Positions 15,905 to 22,767 of a DNA stretch of 22,767 bases are shown one piece after another. A program made the translations under genes and the position numbers. The stretch's first letter is position 1. Every line of letters starts with the position of its first letter. Source of the stretch: an uncultured Lachnospiraceae bacterium (GTDB taxonomy: Bacteria > Bacillota > Clostridia > Lachnospirales > Lachnospiraceae). The notes beneath the pieces are model-generated. The model ran no database searches, was not told the DNA's origin, and saw nothing but the letters and a program-made list of their open reading frames with translations. The stretch lies in assembly GCA_910589385.1 (NCBI GenBank), contig CAJUTU010000051.1:1-22767 (forward strand), in the 5' to 3' direction.

Positions 15905-15982
15905 AAAAATCCTTGTATCTCTATTGCAAAATCTAAAGTATCTATATCATAGTCATTTTGCAACAGAAACACAAGGATTTTT
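15905..15982. repeat. Large nested inverted repeat between GH43 and response regulator genes
   Basis: The outer arms AAAAATCCTTGT (15905-15916) and ACAAGGATTTTT (15971-15982) are perfectly complementary over 12 bp. Inside them, TTGCAAAAT (15924-15932) and ATTTTGCAA (15955-15963) are complementary over 9 bp, with 7-nt internal loops on each side and a 22-nt apical loop. The symmetric A and T tracts allow termination on either strand. It follows the GH43 stop by about 20 bp and could be its terminator. The second, spaced arm pair is more than a simple terminator needs and may include regulator-binding sites. Confidence 0.65.
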
Positions 15983-16003
15983 TTATAGGGATCTTTCCCC
16001 AAT

Positions 16004-17488
16004 CTATCTGATCTCAAATGCCGCAAAGTCCACGGTTCCCTCTTTTACCCGGAAATACAGCGCATGGATCCCTGACAAGCCGACCAGGCTGCCAGAAACG
16101 ATGTCCCAATCTGCTGAATCTATAGAAACAACGGCTTTCACTTCTCCGTCCGGGGCATCCGCCAGGACCTCCACCGCACCTGTTCCCCTCAGTTCGATCT
16201 CAATGCAGTCTTCCGTACCGTCAAACACAAAATACTTAAATCCTGCCACAGCCCCTGTACGAAGGTTTGTGATGTAGGGCTTCAAGCCTTTTTCGCCATG
16301 TTCATCGGTTTCCTCGGTCACATATGGCATTTCCTCTGGCAATTTTGGCAATGCGCCGCCCGGCCCGCCCATGACCGCATTTCCAACCTTTTCACGGTCT
16401 TTTTCTGTAATATGGCACGCAATATAGGACTGATATGCTCCTTTTGCGGGAAGAGGGCCGCCGTTTAAGCCGCAGCTTGTCACCTCTGCCTGGGGAATCG
16501 TCCCGTCCTCCAAAATTTGTACTTCCTCTGCTGTCCCCTGTCTGGAAAACTGCGTGCCATGCGTATGCCTGTGCCCGAAAATGTAAACCTTACCATCCAC
16601 TTCCGCCAGGCCGCCGTGGTTATTTCCCGTATAGTTCACGGCAAGCGTATTTCCGTTCAGCCCAAGGTCTCCGTTGGATATGACCACCCCTTTATATTCA
16701 AAAGGCCCTTCCGGTGTCTTTGCCATTCCATAACACAATTCGTTGCCCTGGAGGCTGGAATATACGAAATAATACCACTCACCGATCTTACGGATACTGG
16801 AGGCCTCAAAGAAAGGATGTTCTTCATAATCCGTCCCCTTAGCCGTATCGATCCCGTGTGCCACACATACCGGTTCACTGATGATAGTGTGCATGTCATC
16901 CGCAAGCTTCACCATCTGAGAGCCAGGAAATACGGTTCCCTCCATGCCTGGGAATCTGAATTCCGGCGCAAAACCATAATACAGATAGTTCCCGGTTTCC
17001 TCTGACAGGATTGCCGGGTCGAACCATCGCCCCACATCTGGGATCCGCCCGTCTTCTGTCCTGACAAAATCCAGAAATTCATACTGCCCTGCCGGGGTGT
17101 CGCAGACTGCCACAGAGACCACATTGGAAAAATCCAGTGAATAATACAGATAATATCTGCCGTCCGGCCCCTTGGCCACATCCGGCGCATACAGATAATG
17201 CGGGTTTTCCGGGGTTCCCAGCGGCAGATCCATCTTCGGAAGTTCTTTATCATACGGGCCCCCGTTCAGCGGATCCTGTTCCTTCCGGTAGATCACGCCC
17301 TCATACCGCCAGTTTCCCAGGTCGTCCACCGGCGCGCTCCAGCCTGCATAATCTTCCACACAGAACTGGTCTGCACCTCTCCTGTCATGGCTCCCGAAAA
17401 TATACAGCCGTCCGTCAAATACATGCGGCTCCCCGTCCGGTACGGTCTCCCAGAATGGTAAATATGGGTTTAATCCTAATGCTTTCAT
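16004..17488 (-). CDS. GH43-family glycoside hydrolase
   Basis: This 494-residue protein has a five-bladed beta-propeller over the first 330 residues and an accessory C-terminal beta domain. Family features include PDGEPHVFDGRLYIFGSHD at 17-35 (family position of the first catalytic acid), LYAPDVAKGPDGRYYLYYS (second Asp) and EHPFFEASSIRKIGEWYY (with the general-acid Glu). Members cleave alpha-L-arabinofuranosides or beta-D-xylosides, and a precise substrate is not readable here. There is no signal peptide, so it is cytoplasmic. GGGAGGACATT precedes ATG 17488. A TTG at 17548 would add 20 atypical residues and lies in a terminator hairpin. It probably trims side chains of the oligosaccharide imported by the locus downstream. 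Confidence 0.92.
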   Translation of the reverse strand: MKALGLNPYLPFWETVPDGEPHVFDGRLYIFGSHDRRGADQFCVEDYAGWSAPVDDLGNWRYEGVIYRKEQDPLNGGPYDKELPKMDLPLGTPENPHYLYAPDVAKGPDGRYYLYYSLDFSNVVSVAVCDTPAGQYEFLDFVRTEDGRIPDVGRWFDPAILSEETGNYLYYGFAPEFRFPGMEGTVFPGSQMVKLADDMHTIISEPVCVAHGIDTAKGTDYEEHPFFEASSIRKIGEWYYFVYSSLQGNELCYGMAKTPEGPFEYKGVVISNGDLGLNGNTLAVNYTGNNHGGLAEVDGKVYIFGHRHTHGTQFSRQGTAEEVQILEDGTIPQAEVTSCGLNGGPLPAKGAYQSYIACHITEKDREKVGNAVMGGPGGALPKLPEEMPYVTEETDEHGEKGLKPYITNLRTGAVAGFKYFVFDGTEDCIEIELRGTGAVEVLADAPDGEVKAVVSIDSADWDIVSGSLVGLSGIHALYFRVKEGTVDFAAFEIR

Positions 17489-17525
17489 AATGTCCTCCCT
17501 CTGTGAAATATTTTGTAACGTCTGT

Positions 17526-17573
17526 AAATAAAAATGATGATAGGCCAATTGATCACTTTCTGCCTATCATCAT
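17526..17573 (-). terminator. Intrinsic terminator in front of the GH43 gene
   Basis: ATGATGATAGGC and GCCTATCATCAT form a perfect 12-bp stem with a 16-nt loop. On the minus strand TTTTATTT follows. It sits only about 38 nt before the GH43 ATG, leaving no room for a promoter between them. It either ends the upstream acyltransferase transcript or acts as an attenuator in the GH43 leader. A weak TATAAG -10 box lies near 17615. Confidence 0.75.
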
Positions 17574-17696
17574 ATCATTTCCGGAGAACCTGTTCCATGT
17601 AATATTTTAACGGAAATCCGGCTTATATTTTTACCATCCATCTAAATGAACATTTTTGGTATCGTCATTATTACTGTACATGGCTCATGCCATGAA

Positions 17697-18401
17697 CTAT
17701 AACTCGTCATTTTCCCAGGCATCCGGGATCCGCAAGACCCCGGTCCCGCTCCCCAGCCGTTTCCCTTCCAGCAGATACGCCTTTGCCTTTCTCTGTAGAG
17801 ATGTGTCCTCCGGATAATCCGCCGGTTCATCGGACACCCGGCCAAAGATCCGCCGCCGTGCCTCACGTCCGTCGTCGTCCGATCGCGTCACCCGGAACAA
17901 ACGTTGGAACTTCAAAATATTGCTGTCTTTTGGCAGGATTTCCGAAAGCCCGGGATACAACAGCCAGGAATCGCAAACATAGGGAATCTCTTTTCCCCAT
18001 GTCTGTAATGCCTGCCCAAAGGATGCTCTTACGGCGGAAATCTCCAGTTTTTCTCCTTGCGGAATGTGGACATTGATCACTGGGACCTTTCCCGGTATCT
18101 GTGTATGTTCATCCACCGCTTTCCATTCCACATCCATCTCTTCAAACTGCAGGCGTCCCAAACGCCTGATCCTGCATTCGATATGCCGGAAGAACCAGCG
18201 GTACTCATTGATCCCATATTCTCCATATTCCTGAAAACAGTTTTGACACCACAGGGTCAGGTCATAAAAGGTATCCCAGTAAACCTTCTCATTAATATTT
18301 TTCTGCCGGAAACAGTCATATGCCTCACATGCCATCCGGCTGAAATAGTATAAAAAACGGATCCGGAAATCTTTTTCCTTTAATACCTTCTGGTAAAACA
18401 T
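17697..18401 (-). pseudogene. GNAT_C/NAT_N-type acyltransferase, 5'-truncated
   Basis: The frame is open for 234 residues from an internal ATG at 18401. It contains NINEKVYWDTFYDLTLWCQN and INEYRWFFRHIECRIRRLGRLQFEE, then the C-terminal domain with VINVHIPQGEKLE, YVCDSWLLYPGLSEIL and LPKDSNILKFQRLFRV. These match the acyltransferase-domain proteins of Lachnospiraceae with an N-terminal NAT_N and a GNAT_C domain. Those are about 280 residues long, so about 50-60 N-terminal residues are missing. The frame closes about 15 codons upstream of 18401, and the lipoprotein reading frame runs into it. The C-terminus (LLEGKRLGSGTGVLRI) is intact. It has no ribosome site at 18401, so it is probably not expressed as a functional enzyme. 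Confidence 0.75.
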
Positions 18402-19185
18402 ATCCTTGTCTGTCTGGAATAACCGAACCGGAAAACCGATAGATATTTTTCAGCCTGCCGGCGATCTCTTCCAGTTCCGTTCCCTGCTGGCGCATGAGGC
18501 CGTCCTGCGTCATTTCCGCCAGTTCTTTGCGCCTGTCTGCCAGAATATGATCCGCAAAATACAGATATCCCTCTCCCGAAGCCTGCAGCGGACAGACTCC
18601 CTGCCCCTGCTCTTTGGACCAGCCCCGCAGAGTCTCACACATATCCAGAAATTCATTCCACGTCCCGGGAATGCTGTCAATCCCAGCCTGTTCAAATATT
18701 TCTTCGTTATACCAGTATCCTCCGCTCAATGACAGCACATCCGCCACTGTATAAAGCTGGTTTTCCTCCGTCACCCAATAATCTATATTGGCTTCTGAGA
18801 TGCTTTTTGCAAATTCAGGGTCTGCCTCCAGATACGGCATCAGATCCAGAGCCATATCATTTTCCACCATAAACTCATATGTCCGGTTCTTTCCCATGCC
18901 GCTGAATGTCACAATATCCAGGGCATCCCCCACCATGATCATATCTTCCACCTTCCGCAGCATTTCCGCCCTGGTGGGCATGGGGATCAGATGCAGGCGG
19001 ACATCCGGGTTTTCTTTTTGAAACCCTTCGTAAATATCCCGCATTGCCACATGGTCTGCCTCCGTGCTCCCCCACGCATGGATGATTGTAATGGACACAG
19101 GCTCTTTTTCCATTTTTCTGCACCCGCAGCACGTGCAGCACAGAAAAAACATGCCCAGAAAGCAAAACTGATTAATTTTGCGCAT
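18325..19185 (-). pseudogene. Sugar-binding lipoprotein, 3' end lost by fusion
   Basis: From ATG 19185 the frame encodes a lipoprotein signal with a Cys-rich lipobox (candidate Cys22). An SBP family 1 domain follows: ITIIHAWGSTEADHVAM, GDALDIVTFSG, and the hinge-region GGYWYNEEIFEQAGIDSIPG to TWNEFLDMCETL. Homology stops after LKNIYRFSGS, about residue 262; family members have about 420 residues. The last 25 residues are the out-of-frame start of the acyltransferase gene. The ATG overlaps the response-regulator stop (19172-19174) by 14 bp, showing translational coupling. The permeases expected next are missing, so a deletion probably removed them together with the lipoprotein 3' end. Confidence 0.8.
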
Positions 19186-19915
19186 GATCTTCTCTCTTTC
19201 TGAATTCCTTTGGCGAAACTCCCGTTTTCTTCTTGAACATCCTGGAAAAATAACCCGAATCCTCAATCCCTACCGTCTCCGAAATCTGATAAGCCTTCAT
19301 ATCCGTATGGAGCAGGTATTCTTTTGCAGCTTCAATCCGCTTGTCCAATATGGCGTCAAACAAGTTTCTGCCTGTCTTATTTTTATAGAGCCTGCTCAGA
19401 TAACTCCCGTTTGCATGAAGGGCGGCCGCCATCTCATCCAGTGATATCCGGGACTGATAGTGCTCCTCTATATAATGCTCCATCTGGAGATACAGGTTTC
19501 CCGGCTCTTCTCTTTTTACCTTTTCCAGTTCACGGCGGCTTTTTTCCAGCTCGCGTATGGCTTTCTCCACAGCTTCCGGCAGTTCTTCTATGATGGAAAC
19601 CTTTAACACATATTCACACACATTGTACCGGATCGCGGTTCTTGCATATTCAAATTCCGAATGCGCCGTCAGCAGGATGACCTGTATTTCCGGGCAGGTT
19701 TCATACACATACTTACAGACCTCCAGCCCGTCCAGCACAGGCATCCGGATATCCGTAATAATGATGTCCGGGCGCTCCGCCTCCATCCGCTCGATCAGTT
19801 CCTGGCCGTCACATGCCACTGCCTCCAGCGTACAGTCCATCTTTTCCCAGTTGATCAGCTTCTGCAGGGCTTCTCTGATATACCCCTCGTCATCCGCAGC
19901 CATGATCTTCCACAA
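19172..19915 (-). CDS. Short YesN-type response regulator (REC + AraC HTH)
   Basis: From TTG 19915 this is a 247-residue protein. The receiver domain is at 1-120, with Asp8 and Asp9, phosphoacceptor Asp55 in ITDIRMP and a Lys in YVLKVSI (Val replaces the usual Pro). An AraC double helix-turn-helix follows at about 145-247 (ISLDEMAAALHANGSYLSRL and ISETVGIEDSGYFSRMFKKK). There is no central region, unlike the 500-residue regulator of the neighbouring locus. TTG gives the family-typical M-W-K-I-x-x-A-D-D-E start behind AGAGGTG; the ATG at 19903 would cut into the first strand. It overlaps the kinase fragment by 26 bp. Its probable former targets, the binding-protein genes downstream, are broken. 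Confidence 0.88.
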   Translation of the reverse strand: MWKIMAADDEGYIREALQKLINWEKMDCTLEAVACDGQELIERMEAERPDIIITDIRMPVLDGLEVCKYVYETCPEIQVILLTAHSEFEYARTAIRYNVCEYVLKVSIIEELPEAVEKAIRELEKSRRELEKVKREEPGNLYLQMEHYIEEHYQSRISLDEMAAALHANGSYLSRLYKNKTGRNLFDAILDKRIEAAKEYLLHTDMKAYQISETVGIEDSGYFSRMFKKKTGVSPKEFRKREDHAQN

Positions 19916-20438
19916 TGTCCCCACCTCTTTCTGCCAGAAGGATGATTTCGATTTTTGTACCCTTTCCTTCTCCGCCATGGATGTAAAACCTCTGCTGCCC
20001 TCCATATAAGATCCGAAGCATCCGTTTTGTATTTTCCAGGCCCGTATGCGTGTGCCCCGTCTCTTCATCCCACCGGCCTGTGTCGAAACCATTTTCTGTT
20101 AATTTTTCTGTATCAAATCCGACCCCGTCATCCTCTACACAGATGTGGAGCATGGTACACATTTCCGGCTCTGCGCCCGCGCCCCCTTTCTCCCACATAT
20201 CATCATCGTAGATCCGGAAAAACAGGTCCATATGCCCTTCCTCCAAGGTACATGCATATTGCATCCCGCTCTCCTTAAACTGCTGCTGCAGGCTCCTGTA
20301 CCGGTTTTCCTGTTTTGTCTCCGCAGATAAAGCAGACGCATAGTAATGCTCATAGATACAGCCGTCTGCGTCTGGTAATGGTACGATGGGAATACAAAAA
20401 CTATTCGTAAACTTCCCAATAACCATATCGTTTATCAC
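19890..20438 (-). pseudogene. Sensor kinase C-terminal fragment (GHKL ATPase half)
   Basis: The frame encodes up to 182 residues from GTG 20438, or 178 from ATG 20426 behind AAAGGTG. The last 85 residues are the second half of a GHKL ATPase domain: ICVEDDGVGFD, then GHTHTGLENTKRMLRILYGG and GKGTKIEIILLAE. The phosphoacceptor His region and the N box, which must precede this part, are absent. The first 95 residues (with FCIPIVPLPDADGCIYEHYY) are not recognised. It cannot autophosphorylate as it stands. It could be the remainder of a deleted kinase or an unusual adaptor. The overlap with the response regulator is the normal kinase-regulator arrangement. Confidence 0.6.
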
Positions 20439-20570
20439 CTTTGTGTTCTATAACACCTACTTTTTTCTATTGCGACATCCTTTGTGACATTTAGGGCTTT
20501 GGATTGATAGTCACCCCAACCTGAAACAATAGCCGTTTTCCAGTCTGTTTAATTCCACGTGAATCTCATT

Positions 20571-20599
20571 TCTATATGAAAATAGGTATTCAATATCAA
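20571..20599 (-). promoter_or_regulatory. Possible promoter of the decayed regulatory locus
   Basis: On the minus strand, TTGATA (20594-20599), a 17-nt spacer and TATAGA (20571-20576) precede the kinase-fragment start by about 135 nt. Confidence 0.4.
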
Positions 20600-20614
20600 A
20601 CGCCTTTGAATACC
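20585..20614. repeat. Perfect 9-bp inverted repeat after the HEPN gene
   Basis: GGTATTCAA and TTGAATACC are separated by 12 nt, about 20 bp past the HEPN stop. It overlaps the -35 of the possible promoter at 20571-20599. It could be a weak terminator or an operator. Nothing else is supported in 20439-20634. Confidence 0.45.
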
Positions 20615-20634
20615 CACTTTGAAAAAAAATATTA

Positions 20635-21305
20635 TTAAGTTGTTGGAAGTTTGTATAGCTTTTGGTCATAATAATTTTTCATTCCGTCCAAGATCCCCGT
20701 CAAAAACAGCATTACTTCATCTTTAATGTTTTCTAAATCACTAATGGTTAAATCTCTTGCACAATCGCTAAAAGAAACATCTCCATGTGCCAAGCTATTC
20801 CGCTCCCTTTTACTCGTTCTAAAGATTCTCCCAGAGTTGCTAGACGATAGCGTATTCTATGATTATCGCAAATATTTTTAATTCTTTTTGCATTTAGATT
20901 ACCGCTAATTCCCAAAGCGTCTTTTGAAAGAATAATCGGTGCATTAGTCGTAATATCCCGAATAATTTCTTGAACGCGATTTTCGTAGGCAACTCGTTCT
21001 GTGACAGGTCCATATATTTCGTTTATTTTATATTTCGACCAAATATCTTGAATCTCACGGATTACTTGATTATAAGAACAATTGTTGTTTTTCAAATCTT
21101 CGTAAATTTCCATCATTCCACTAACGATGCATGCCTCGACCAAATTATATAACATTAGCAAAAAATTAGATTTCATAATCTTATAAAAGCGTGTATTGTC
21201 AACGGTCTGTATATCAGGATTCCCATTATCAATTTCAACCATAACAGAAAAATAAAATTCAATCTCTTGCTTTCTTTCAGCAAAAATGCTTAGTGTGTTT
21301 TGCAT
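20635..21305 (-). pseudogene. MAE_28990-type HEPN nuclease, -1 frameshift before active site
   Basis: From ATG 21305 (AAAAGGAT ribosome site) the frame runs through the N-terminal helices (FLLMLYNLVEACIVSGMMEI). It continues to LATLGESLERVK and then leaves the family sequence, ending at 20748. In another frame the DNA continues with RERNSLAHGDVSFSDCARDL and ISDLENIKDEVMLFLTGILD, and stops at 20635. Adding one base to the A4 run (20808-20811) restores one 223-codon frame. The restored RNSLAH is the RX4-6H catalytic signature of HEPN ribonucleases. The gene follows a DUF262 gene by 4 bp, the usual partner order. The frameshift removes the active site, so the product should be inactive unless the run slips. 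Confidence 0.83.
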
Positions 21306-21309
21306 AGTT

Positions 21310-21648
21310 TTATCCTTTTAATAGTTGATCTCTCACATATTCAACACGCAATTTCAATTTTCCTTCATTATTACTGGCATCTGAGGTCGTGTATTCTTTA
21401 AATTCATCAGAATCAAGCCAGTCAACACTGCTTCTTCTTAAATCTGGCTTTTCTCTTAATGCTAATGCGACGCCAACAGAAATTGCTTCAAAACGAACAC
21501 GAGGAGTTGCTTTCGCTTTTTCGGTCTTAGCAAAGCCAAAAGGAAAGTTTTCTTTTACAAAAGAAACCATGCGTTGAAAATCAGCGTAAAAAGTATATTC
21601 ATCAAAATCTACCAGATTATTAATGAGATATTCGTCTAAAACGCTTGA
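21310..21648 (-). pseudogene. DUF262 (GmrS-like) protein, C-terminal remnant
   Basis: The frame is open from an in-frame TAA (21649-21651) to a stop at 21310, coding SSVLDEYLINNLVDFDEY and then the C-terminal DUF262 pattern FPFGFAKTEKAKATPRVRFE, with ISVGVALAL and DWLDSDEFKEYTTSDASN. Full DUF262 partners are several hundred residues and carry their nucleotide-binding motif in the N-terminal part, which is absent here. An ATG at 21570 exists but has no ribosome site. DUF262 proteins paired with HEPN nucleases are regarded as defence modules. The 5' part was probably lost when the mobile-element sequence at 21652-22241 was joined here. Confidence 0.75.
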
Positions 21649-21660
21649 TTATCTCAAAAA

Positions 21661-21742
21661 AGCCTTGATTTACGGGCGTACAAGCAGGATTTCAAGCTGA
21701 ATTTACTACCAATTTACTACTTTTAAGGGAAAGAGCCTTGAT
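21661..21742. repeat. Short direct repeats at a mobile-element junction
   Basis: AGCCTTGAT occurs at 21661-21669 and 21734-21742. A third TTGATT lies at 21645-21650. Between them is an 11-bp tandem, AATTTACTACC repeated 1.9 times (21700-21720). The cluster starts exactly where the DUF262 reading frame ends, as expected at an integration or deletion scar. Confidence 0.45.
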
Positions 21743-21795
21743 ATGCCGCCCGGAATCCTGCAAACTCCAATATCAGTACGACATTGAAAGAATAA

Positions 21796-21945
21796 ATGAA
21801 AACTGAATACGACACAGACACGGCGTTTCTCTATCCCATAACAGGGAAAACGGGAACGCCGCTTTATATACCCTCATGTTACGCGATAGAAGCAAAAAGA
21901 GACTTGCTACAAGCGGTTTTGCGGGTGTGTTTCTGCCGGAGATAA
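21796..21945 (+). CDS. Small hypothetical ORF (49 aa) in element remnant
   Basis: The frame starts MKTEYDTDTAFLYPITGKTG and ends VLRVCFCRR. A weak GAAAG ribosome site precedes ATG 21796. Its composition looks coding, but I do not recognise a family. It lies directly upstream of the replication-protein remnant and is probably an accessory ORF of the same mobile element, if real. Confidence 0.35.
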   Translation: MKTEYDTDTAFLYPITGKTGTPLYIPSCYAIEAKRDLLQAVLRVCFCRR

Positions 21946-22018
21946 GGATTTATGCCTATCCCCGCCAAAATGGCATTCTATTGCGTAACATACCCACAGC
22001 AAAAGGAGTGCTGAAGCT

Positions 22019-22241
22019 ATGGCTGTTTTCCAAAAGAACCTCAACCGATATTGGGAACCCGACACCGGATAACCCGATATTGGATTTTCCGATACCGGAT
22101 TATCCGACGTCGGAAAATCCAATGCAATTAAATAAAGATATACTAAATACTGATTTACAAAATATCTATTCCTTTCCCTTCCTATCTTTTTCCCCGTCTC
22201 TTTGGCTAAGAAACAGTAAAGCCACCAGAATGGAAAGGTAA
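22019..22241 (+). pseudogene. Remnant of a mobile-element replication/HTH (DUF6017-like) protein
   Basis: One frame encodes a proline-repeat region ending NPMQLNKDILNTDLQN, like the low-complexity segment of helix-turn-helix replication proteins of Firmicutes conjugative elements. The segment just upstream, PKEPQPIL, is in a different frame; one base missing in the first repeat unit (near 22055) explains the shift. ATG GCT GTT TTC at 22019, behind AAAGGAG, resembles the usual MAVF start but runs into TAA at 22070. The helix-turn-helix domain that should lie between is absent. The gene is therefore internally deleted and frameshifted. Confidence 0.5.
22045..22118 (+). repeat. 15-bp tandem repeat, five units, near-palindromic core
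   Basis: The units begin at 22045, 22059, 22074, 22089 and 22104. The consensus is CCGAYAYYGGATNNN, with CCGACGTCGG in the last unit being a perfect palindrome. Unit 1 is 14 bp, one base short. In frame the repeat encodes Pro-x-x-(Asp/Glu)-x. It may be a coding repeat only, or an iteron-like array inside a replication gene. Confidence 0.6.
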
Positions 22242-22435
22242 AATATACAAAACGTATTTATAATTTGCCGGATAAAGTATATCAGTTTTGTATTAGACTG
22301 TATGTTGGAGAATCTGGTCACAATTCGCAATATCAAGCAGTACTTATGTGCCATGCTTTTAACGTCTCGTCGGTAATCAGCAATTATTACACATTATTTA
22401 TTGCTCTGAGCATAGCAAGAATAAAGCCACAAATA
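22242..22435. other. A/T-rich stretch without a supported gene
   Basis: Short frames exist on both strands, but none has a ribosome site or recognisable sequence. Base composition is more A/T-rich than the central locus, in line with accessory DNA. Confidence 0.4.
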
Positions 22436-22767
22436 TCAACCTCTCCATACAGCATAAGGTTTTATTTGATAAACGGATTCCGTTAATTTATATACATGAC
22501 CAAATACTCCCAAACGAATATTTGTTCCTTTTGTTACTCTAAATAAAGTTGCCAAATGAGATGAGAAACCACCTAAGGGTTCCATTTTCTTTATACTTAG
22601 GTTCATGGTTAACTTGATTTTTTTCAAAGCCATTGTCTTATAATAAGAATCATCATACTGATATGTATCTTTAAATTTATTAGTGGCATCTCCACCTTTA
22701 TAGAATGGAATATATCCACATTGATTTGCTAAATCTACTGTTTTAAACCAATCGTTATGATAGAAAT
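22436..22767 (-). CDS. Hypothetical protein, C-terminal part, 5' end beyond window
   Basis: The minus-strand frame is open from the window edge to a stop at 22436, giving about 110 residues. It reads FYHNDWFKTVDLANQCGYIP, then GGDATNKFKDTYQYDD, a Lys-rich helix (ALKKIKLTMNLSIKKM) and a C-terminus ending QIKPYAVWRG. The frame stays open through the edge, so the gene starts outside the window; the internal ATG at 22633 is not a convincing start. I do not recognise the family. It is basic and soluble, with no membrane segment. Confidence 0.5.
   Translation of the reverse strand, partial: FYHNDWFKTVDLANQCGYIPFYKGGDATNKFKDTYQYDDSYYKTMALKKIKLTMNLSIKKMEPLGGFSSHLATLFRVTKGTNIRLGVFGHVYKLTESVYQIKPYAVWRG

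Noticed and set aside
22265..22486. Plus-strand ORF of 73 codons
   Set aside because: It has no ribosome site, and its end overlaps antisense to the better-supported partial ORF at 22436-22767.

Overview
The window looks like a chromosome segment of a gut-type Clostridia (Bacillota), most likely Lachnospiraceae. The reasons are AGGAGG ribosome sites, YesM/YesN-type two-component pairs beside carbohydrate ABC operons without an ATPase gene, GH78 and GH43 enzymes, a GNAT_C-type acyltransferase, and debris typical of Firmicutes conjugative elements. No rRNA, tRNA or CRISPR array was seen. Apart from the left-end toxin-antitoxin locus, every convincing gene in the core is on the minus strand.

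Left end (1-690, plus): a type III toxin-antitoxin locus. It has a near-consensus promoter, an antitoxin RNA of two non-identical pseudoknot repeats, an attenuating terminator and a ToxN/AbiQ-family toxin gene. The toxin reading frame is broken by one in-frame ochre codon at codon 17.

680-6011 (minus): a MATE exporter, a tandem-duplicated L-rhamnose mutarotase-like protein, the first 25 codons of a MerR regulator, a cytidylate-kinase-like gene lacking its P-loop, and then a marR-MATE-cheW cluster. Three copies of one palindrome (TTAGAnnTCTAA) sit on or near the marR and MATE promoters and look like the MarR operator.

6283-17488 (minus): a complete glycan-use locus. In transcription order it holds a GH43 enzyme, an AraC-type response regulator, a sugar-binding lipoprotein, two permeases, a sensor kinase and a GH78 alpha-L-rhamnosidase. 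Together with the mutarotase-like gene this points to uptake and hydrolysis of rhamnose-containing glycosides. The ABC ATPase is absent and presumably shared. Intergenic hairpins probably set relative expression.

17697-20438 (minus): a second, decayed regulatory and transport locus. It has a kinase C-terminal fragment, an intact short response regulator, and a binding lipoprotein whose 3' end has been replaced by a 5'-truncated acyltransferase gene.

Right end (20635-22767): a broken defence pair, consisting of a DUF262 C-terminal remnant followed by a HEPN nuclease with a -1 frameshift in an A-run just before its RNSLAH active-site motif. Next come remnants of a mobile-element replication gene with a 15-bp tandem repeat, and a partial unknown ORF. 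Both ends of the window therefore carry inactivated defence-type modules around an intact carbohydrate locus.
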